From assembly GCA_030426465.1 (NCBI GenBank), contig JAUHYK010000035.1:1-43019 (forward strand): a stretch of DNA of 43,019 nucleotides, given 5' to 3'. This document shows positions 38,805 to 43,019 of the stretch, in pieces; position 1 is the stretch's first letter, and each line of letters begins with the position of its first letter. The notes below the pieces were generated by a model. That model made no database searches. It worked only from the letters and a program-made list of their open reading frames with translations, and was not told where the DNA came from. Origin of the DNA: Alphaproteobacteria bacterium. GTDB lineage: Bacteria > Pseudomonadota > Alphaproteobacteria > Caulobacterales > Parvularculaceae. Made by a program: the position numbers and the translations under genes.

Positions 38805-39908
38805 ATGTGGCTCAGAATCCGAACGCTCATCGTAAAAGAATTGCTGGCGAGCGCGCTGGACGCGAAAACGCGCTGGCTTGTGCTCTATTCGCCTCCCCTT
38901 TTGCTGTTAATCTATGCGTTCGCCATCACCCAGGAAGTCAAGAACATCCCCGTCGCTGTCTATAATGAAGACGCCGGAACGGTGTCGCGCGATCTTATCG
39001 CCCGCTTCGATGGCTCGCCCACATTCAGCGAAATTCTGTATTTCGACAGTTGGAAAGGCGCCGCTGCCGCGATCGATTCAAGACAAGCGGCCATGGCGAT
39101 TCGACTCGATTCAGCATTTTCGCGCAGTATTGCAGCGGGGAAGCCGGCGAAAGTTCAGTTAATTCTTGACGGCCGTCGCTCCAATACGGCGCAAATTTTG
39201 GAAGGCTACGCGGCGCGTATTGTCGCCGACTTTAACAAAGAACTTGCCGGCGATGATATCCGCCCACCAACGGTTATTGTAGCGCGCGCCTGGTTCAATC
39301 CTAATTTCGAGCCGCTCTGGTCAGCAACCCCCGCCCTGTTCGCAGTGCTTACAATGGTTGTCGGATTCATGGTGTCGGCCTTGACGATCGCGCGCGAACG
39401 CGAACTCGGCACATTCGAACAGCTCCTCGTCTCGCCAATACGGCCTTTTGAAATCATGATCGGCAAGGCCGTTCCCGCCGTGTTGATCGCGCTCGCCAGC
39501 GCGGTCGCCATGCTGGCGCTTGGATCGCTCGTGCTCCAGGTTCCGCTCCGCGGCTCGATCATTTTGCTTTTCGCCGCCATGATTATCTTTCTGACATCGA
39601 TCGTGGGGATTGGCCTTTTCATTTCTACTCTTGCTTCGAACCAGCAGCAGGCCGTGATCGGATTATTTTTCTATATGATGCCCGCCGTTTTGATTTCCGG
39701 TTACGCTTCACCTGTGGAAAACATGCCCGTCTGGCTGCAATGGCTGGCCGAAAGCGATCCGCTCATGCATTTCATCGTGATATGCAAAGGCGTTTTCCTT
39801 AAGAACGTACCCGCCTCGGTGATTTTTGAGCATACTTGGCCGATGGCGCTCATCGCCGTCTTTACGCTTTCAGCCGCGGCCTGGTTGTTTCGCAAGCGGT
39901 TAACCTGA
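38805..39908 (+). CDS. ABC-2 type permease, YbhR-like (2 of 2)
   Basis: This is a 367-aa membrane subunit with the same layout as its neighbour: TM1 near residues 25-45 (LVLYSPPLLLLIYAFAI), a periplasmic domain, and five C-terminal helices starting at TPALFAVLTMVVGFMVSALTIARERELGTFEQLLVSPI. The ARERELGTFEQLLVSPIRPFEIMIGK coupling block is clear, as is YASPVENMPVWLQWL before the last helix. It completes the adaptor-ATPase-permease-permease exporter. The next gene is the cis/trans isomerase, 36 bp downstream. Confidence 0.92.
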   Translation: MWLRIRTLIVKELLASALDAKTRWLVLYSPPLLLLIYAFAITQEVKNIPVAVYNEDAGTVSRDLIARFDGSPTFSEILYFDSWKGAAAAIDSRQAAMAIRLDSAFSRSIAAGKPAKVQLILDGRRSNTAQILEGYAARIVADFNKELAGDDIRPPTVIVARAWFNPNFEPLWSATPALFAVLTMVVGFMVSALTIARERELGTFEQLLVSPIRPFEIMIGKAVPAVLIALASAVAMLALGSLVLQVPLRGSIILLFAAMIIFLTSIVGIGLFISTLASNQQQAVIGLFFYMMPAVLISGYASPVENMPVWLQWLAESDPLMHFIVICKGVFLKNVPASVIFEHTWPMALIAVFTLSAAAWLFRKRLT

Positions 39909-39944
39909 AGTCCGCATAGGCCATAAAGAAAAGGATAATGCTCT

Positions 39945-42329
39945 GTGCTTAAACGGCTGTTGTCGAAACAATCGCTATTCGCAGCTAGCGTTGTCTTTGG
40001 CCTATTCGCAGCAGCGATGTTCGCGCTTGTGATTGAAACTGTCAGCAAGCGCCCATCCGAGAATCATGAGGAGATAGCCGAGACGCCAGCCGGTTCGATG
40101 ACGGCCCTCGATATAAAAATGATTAAGCCGATGATCGAACGCCGCTGCGTCGTCTGCCACGGCTGTTACGACGCACCCTGTCAATTTCGGATGACGTCCC
40201 CGGAAGGGATAGCGCGCGGCGCCAGCAAAGAACCGGTTTATGATCCCGCGCGCACAACTGACGCGACGCTTACCCGTTTAGGAATCGACGCTTCAACAAC
40301 CGAGGAATGGAGGCGGCTCGGTTTTGCGGACATTGCGCCACATGGCAAGGAAGACCCCGAAAGTTCAATTCTTTGGCGAATGCTGGCGCTCGGGCGGCAA
40401 CATCCGCTGCCGGCCAACATTTCTCTTCCCAAGAACATCGATCTCGACGTCACCCGAAAGCTCAGTTGCCCCGTTCCAACCGAATTCGACAAATACGAGC
40501 GCGAAAATCCTTTCGGCGGCATGCCTTACGCCATGGCGCCGCTAGAAGAAGGCGAATGGAAAATGTTGAGCGCCTGGGTCGCAAACGGGGCGCCGCTGGA
40601 CGATCTTATTAGTACAGACGATGAGACTGTGCTCGGCGACCAGATTGCTTCGTGGGAAGCATTTCTGAACGATCCGTCGCCGAAGTCACGCCTTGTCGCC
40701 CGTTATCTCTACGAACATCTCTTTCTGGCGCATCTCTATTTTGACGATGCGGAAGACGGACCTTTCTATCAGCTTGTCCGGTCCTTTACGCCGCCGGGAC
40801 AGCCAATAGAGATTATCGCTACGCGGCGCCCTTATGACGATCCCGGCGCGGATGTGTTTTTCTATCGATTGGAACCCATTACCGAGACGATTCTTCACAA
40901 AACCCATATGACGTATCAATTGGGTCCGGAACGCCTTGAGCGTCTCAAAGAAATATTTTTCACCGAAGGTTGGAGCGCGCCCAGCGAGCTTCCCTCCTAC
41001 GAACCTTCCGTTGCGTCGAATCCATTTATCTCGTTCGCTGATATACCGGCCGAAGCGCGTTACCGGTTTTTGCTTGACGATCCTGAGTATTTTATCCGGA
41101 CGTTCATACGCGGACCCGTCTGCAGCGGTCAGGTCGCCGTAAATGTCATTGAAGACCGCTTCTGGGTGATGTTTCTCGATCCTGCTTCCGATTTATCGAT
41201 CACCGATCCCAGCTATTTGAAAGACGCCGCTCCTTATCTGGGCCTTCCGGCGGAACACGCGTCAGGACCGCTCCTTGAGCGGCTCGTGCCCGTCTATCTC
41301 GATCACCACCGGCGCTATGAGGACTTTCGTCGAAAGCGCTATGACGACGCTGACCCGGAAAGGCTCGGCCCTTCTATCGACGCCATTTGGAAGGGATCGT
41401 CTGTCACAGGCGCGCCGATCCTAACCGTATTCCGGCATTTCGATAACGCGTCCGTCATTTCCGGATTTGTCGGCGATATTCCCGAAACCGCCTGGGTCAT
41501 CGATTATCCGACGTTAGAACGGATCTATTACAATCTCGTCGCCGGTTTTGATGTCTTCGGTTCCGTCGAGCATCAGGTCGGAACGCGGCTCTATATGGAC
41601 CTCCTCCGCATGGAGAGCGAAGACTTATTTCTTTCCTTTTTGCCGCCGGGCCGGCGGCGCGACCTTCATCAAAGCTGGTATCGCGGCGGCCACACAAAGA
41701 TCCGAGTGTTAATGCATCAACAACAGATCGATATCGATCACGGCGTCCAGATCGATTATCGAACCGGCGACGCGAAATCCGAGCTGCTCTTACGCGTCCT
41801 GAAGAGCGCCAGCGGCGTTTCGCCAAAAGCCGACCCGCTAAACCGGCCGATTGACCGCGGCGGTTCGCTGTCGCCGCAAAGCCTGCTGCTATCTCGGCTT
41901 TCATCGAAGACCGCGCCCTGGGTTGAGTTCCTGCCCGAGCTGTCTTTGCTCAGAGTCAAGCGCAAGGCTGGCCCCGACCTTGCCTTCTCATTCATACATG
42001 ACAAGGCGCACACGAATGTCGCTTTTCTTTTCGCAGAATCGCTCAGACTTGAGCCTGAGAAAGACACGCTCACAATTCTTCGCGGCCAGATCGGCAGCTA
42101 CCCAAATTTCTTCTTCGTCGTTGACGAACAAATGCTGCCGCGGTTTGTGAACGATTTATCCGCCATCCATGATGACGGCGGCTGGCTCGCGTTTGTCGCC
42201 GCCTACGGCGTTCGCCGGTCGAGCTCGACATTCTGGGAGACAGCCGATTTCTTCCAGGACCAGATGATACGGCAGCATCCTTTGGAGGCAGGCCTTCTCG
42301 ATTTGAACCGTTATGTCGATCCGAAATAA
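39945..42329 (+). CDS. cti: Fatty acid cis/trans isomerase (periplasmic haem protein)
   Basis: This 794-aa enzyme turns cis into trans unsaturated fatty acids in membrane phospholipids, making membranes less fluid under solvent or heavy-metal stress. It starts with GTG at 39945 behind AAGGA; an ATG 7 bp earlier is out of frame and closes at once. An N-terminal hydrophobic anchor/signal is residues 10-32. The c-type haem motif CVVCH is at 68-72 within IERRCVVCHGCYDAPCQ, which is diagnostic of the family. Typical downstream blocks are TYQLGPERLERLKEIFF and YNLVAGFDVFGSVEHQVGTRLYMDLLRMESE. The length fits Pseudomonas Cti (about 760 aa). It is the last full gene of the operon that begins with cfa. 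Confidence 0.95.
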   Translation: MLKRLLSKQSLFAASVVFGLFAAAMFALVIETVSKRPSENHEEIAETPAGSMTALDIKMIKPMIERRCVVCHGCYDAPCQFRMTSPEGIARGASKEPVYDPARTTDATLTRLGIDASTTEEWRRLGFADIAPHGKEDPESSILWRMLALGRQHPLPANISLPKNIDLDVTRKLSCPVPTEFDKYERENPFGGMPYAMAPLEEGEWKMLSAWVANGAPLDDLISTDDETVLGDQIASWEAFLNDPSPKSRLVARYLYEHLFLAHLYFDDAEDGPFYQLVRSFTPPGQPIEIIATRRPYDDPGADVFFYRLEPITETILHKTHMTYQLGPERLERLKEIFFTEGWSAPSELPSYEPSVASNPFISFADIPAEARYRFLLDDPEYFIRTFIRGPVCSGQVAVNVIEDRFWVMFLDPASDLSITDPSYLKDAAPYLGLPAEHASGPLLERLVPVYLDHHRRYEDFRRKRYDDADPERLGPSIDAIWKGSSVTGAPILTVFRHFDNASVISGFVGDIPETAWVIDYPTLERIYYNLVAGFDVFGSVEHQVGTRLYMDLLRMESEDLFLSFLPPGRRRDLHQSWYRGGHTKIRVLMHQQQIDIDHGVQIDYRTGDAKSELLLRVLKSASGVSPKADPLNRPIDRGGSLSPQSLLLSRLSSKTAPWVEFLPELSLLRVKRKAGPDLAFSFIHDKAHTNVAFLFAESLRLEPEKDTLTILRGQIGSYPNFFFVVDEQMLPRFVNDLSAIHDDGGWLAFVAAYGVRRSSSTFWETADFFQDQMIRQHPLEAGLLDLNRYVDPK

Positions 42330-42374
42330 GCCGCGGATCAACCGCCCTATATGCGGCGTGACGGCGTCGATAAC

Positions 42375-43019
42375 ATGAAGCTACATCCGCCATTTATCAA
42401 AATGCTCACCCTAAGAGGCAACGCACGCGTACAAGCAGGCCTCGGCGCAGTCATTGTCATGGTGCTATGGGCGAGTTGTTATCCTCTCATTACGCTTGGG
42501 CTCCCCCATGCTCCGCACCTCACCTTTGCGGCGATGCGCGCCGCGATCGCAGGCAGTGTGTTACTAATAGTAGCGGCGGTCTCCGGCGCGCCCATCCCCA
42601 AAAGCCCTCGAATATGGGCGTGGCTTATGCTCGCGGGATTTGGCGCAACAACGCTTGGCTATCTGGGAATGTTTCACGCGGCGGAGTTTGTCGCGCCCGG
42701 ATTCGCCACGATCATCGCGAACACGCAGCCCCTGCTCGCCGCAATGCTCGCTCGCTTTTTTCTGGCGGAACGCCTCCACGCGCGCACTAAATTCGGTTTA
42801 GGCATTGGCTTCGTCGGGGTTCTGATTTCAGCGTCGCCTCAATTGACCGCCGGCGGGGGCGCGGCAACCGCGAAAGGCGTCGCCTATGTCGTCCTTGCTG
42901 CTGTTGGCGTCGCAATTGGAAACATCGCCATTAAAAAACTCGCAGGCAACATTCGCCCGTCCGCCGCCATGGGCTGGCACCAGGTTTCGCCGTGCAGCCA
43001 ATCGGCATGGCGCCGGCGG
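42375..43019 (+). CDS. EamA/DMT-superfamily transporter, partial at the window end
   Basis: This is the first part of a drug/metabolite transporter; 215 codons are in frame to the window edge. Predicted TM helices run from VQAGLGAVIVMVLWASCYPLITLGLPHAPHLTFAAMRAAIAG onward, with the characteristic EFVAPGFATIIANTQPLLAAMLARFFLAERL of EamA domain 1 and the start of domain 2 at GVAYVVLAAVGVAIGNIAIKK. The last 15 residues (HQVSPCSQSAWRRR) stop looking like a membrane helix, while another frame of the same bases reads GFAVQPIGMAPA. A single-base slip near 42990 is possible. Complete members are about 300 aa. The substrate is unknown. Confidence 0.82.
   Translation, partial: MKLHPPFIKMLTLRGNARVQAGLGAVIVMVLWASCYPLITLGLPHAPHLTFAAMRAAIAGSVLLIVAAVSGAPIPKSPRIWAWLMLAGFGATTLGYLGMFHAAEFVAPGFATIIANTQPLLAAMLARFFLAERLHARTKFGLGIGFVGVLISASPQLTAGGGAATAKGVAYVVLAAVGVAIGNIAIKKLAGNIRPSAAMGWHQVSPCSQSAWRRR

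Noticed and set aside
1-43019. Mobile element, CRISPR array, tRNA or rRNA
   Set aside because: No transposase, integrase, regularly spaced repeats or RNA gene could be recognised, although the concentration of resistance genes looks island-like.

Overview
The window is GC-rich, densely packed DNA that is probably from an alphaproteobacterium. That placement is an inference from gene content and codon style; there is no rRNA or tRNA to confirm it. I see no integrase, transposase, CRISPR array or tRNA. Almost every gene belongs to a large heavy-metal, mainly copper, resistance and envelope-stress island.

Layout. (1) 1-4284, minus strand: an RND tripartite efflux system of the Czc/HME type (outer-membrane factor, lipoprotein adaptor, and a pump cut off by the window start), preceded by a small exported His-rich protein. 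(2) 4360-6920: a YnfA-like membrane protein, then a MerR regulator diverging from an operon of a cation diffusion facilitator (CDF) and two ICMT-like membrane methyltransferases. A textbook MerR operator with a 19-bp spacer lies between them. (3) 6957-13834, minus: a CusCBA Cu(I)/Ag(I) efflux system whose CusB carries a fused CusF domain, a Cys/Met/His-rich exported protein, and a CsoR copper sensor. (4) 13893-22355, plus: a periplasmic copper-handling set (His-rich protein, CusF-like protein, CopA multicopper oxidase, CopB, a DUF2231-NTF2 fusion, an APC permease). A second CsoR-type promoter then precedes DUF5676, a SAM methyltransferase, DUF4396 and a Spy/LTXXQ protein. (5) 22758-24068, plus: a three-gene cassette with the layout of CnrYXH (anti-sigma, periplasmic metal sensor, ECF sigma). 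(6) 24123-30923, minus: a CPH-type copper P-type ATPase, DUF2933, a third ICMT-like methyltransferase, a beta-CASP metallo-beta-lactamase RNase-like protein, an AMP phosphorylase-like protein and a PRPP synthase. (7) 31126-31758, minus: an ECF sigma factor with a Cys-rich tail resembling copper-responsive CorE. (8) 31997-43019, plus: cyclopropane fatty acid synthase, a YHS protein, DUF5676, a possible Cys-rich micro-ORF, polyphosphate kinase 2, an HlyD/ABC/ABC-2 exporter, a fatty acid cis/trans isomerase and a truncated EamA transporter.

How it works together. Two RND pumps, a P-type ATPase and a CDF move metal out of the cytoplasm and periplasm. CopA, CopB, CusF-like and His/Met-rich proteins bind or oxidise copper in the periplasm. 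Four candidate sensors are encoded: MerR, CsoR, CnrYXH-like and CorE-like. The most striking unexplained structure is a matched pair of ECF-type promoters (TGTAACG, 13 bp, AACGTC) flanking the CorE-like sigma gene and pointing outward. One heads the ATPase-to-PRPP-synthase run and the other heads the CFA-synthase-to-CTI run. This predicts one metal-responsive divergent regulon of about 15 genes that joins copper export to membrane-lipid remodelling and to RNA, nucleotide and polyphosphate metabolism.
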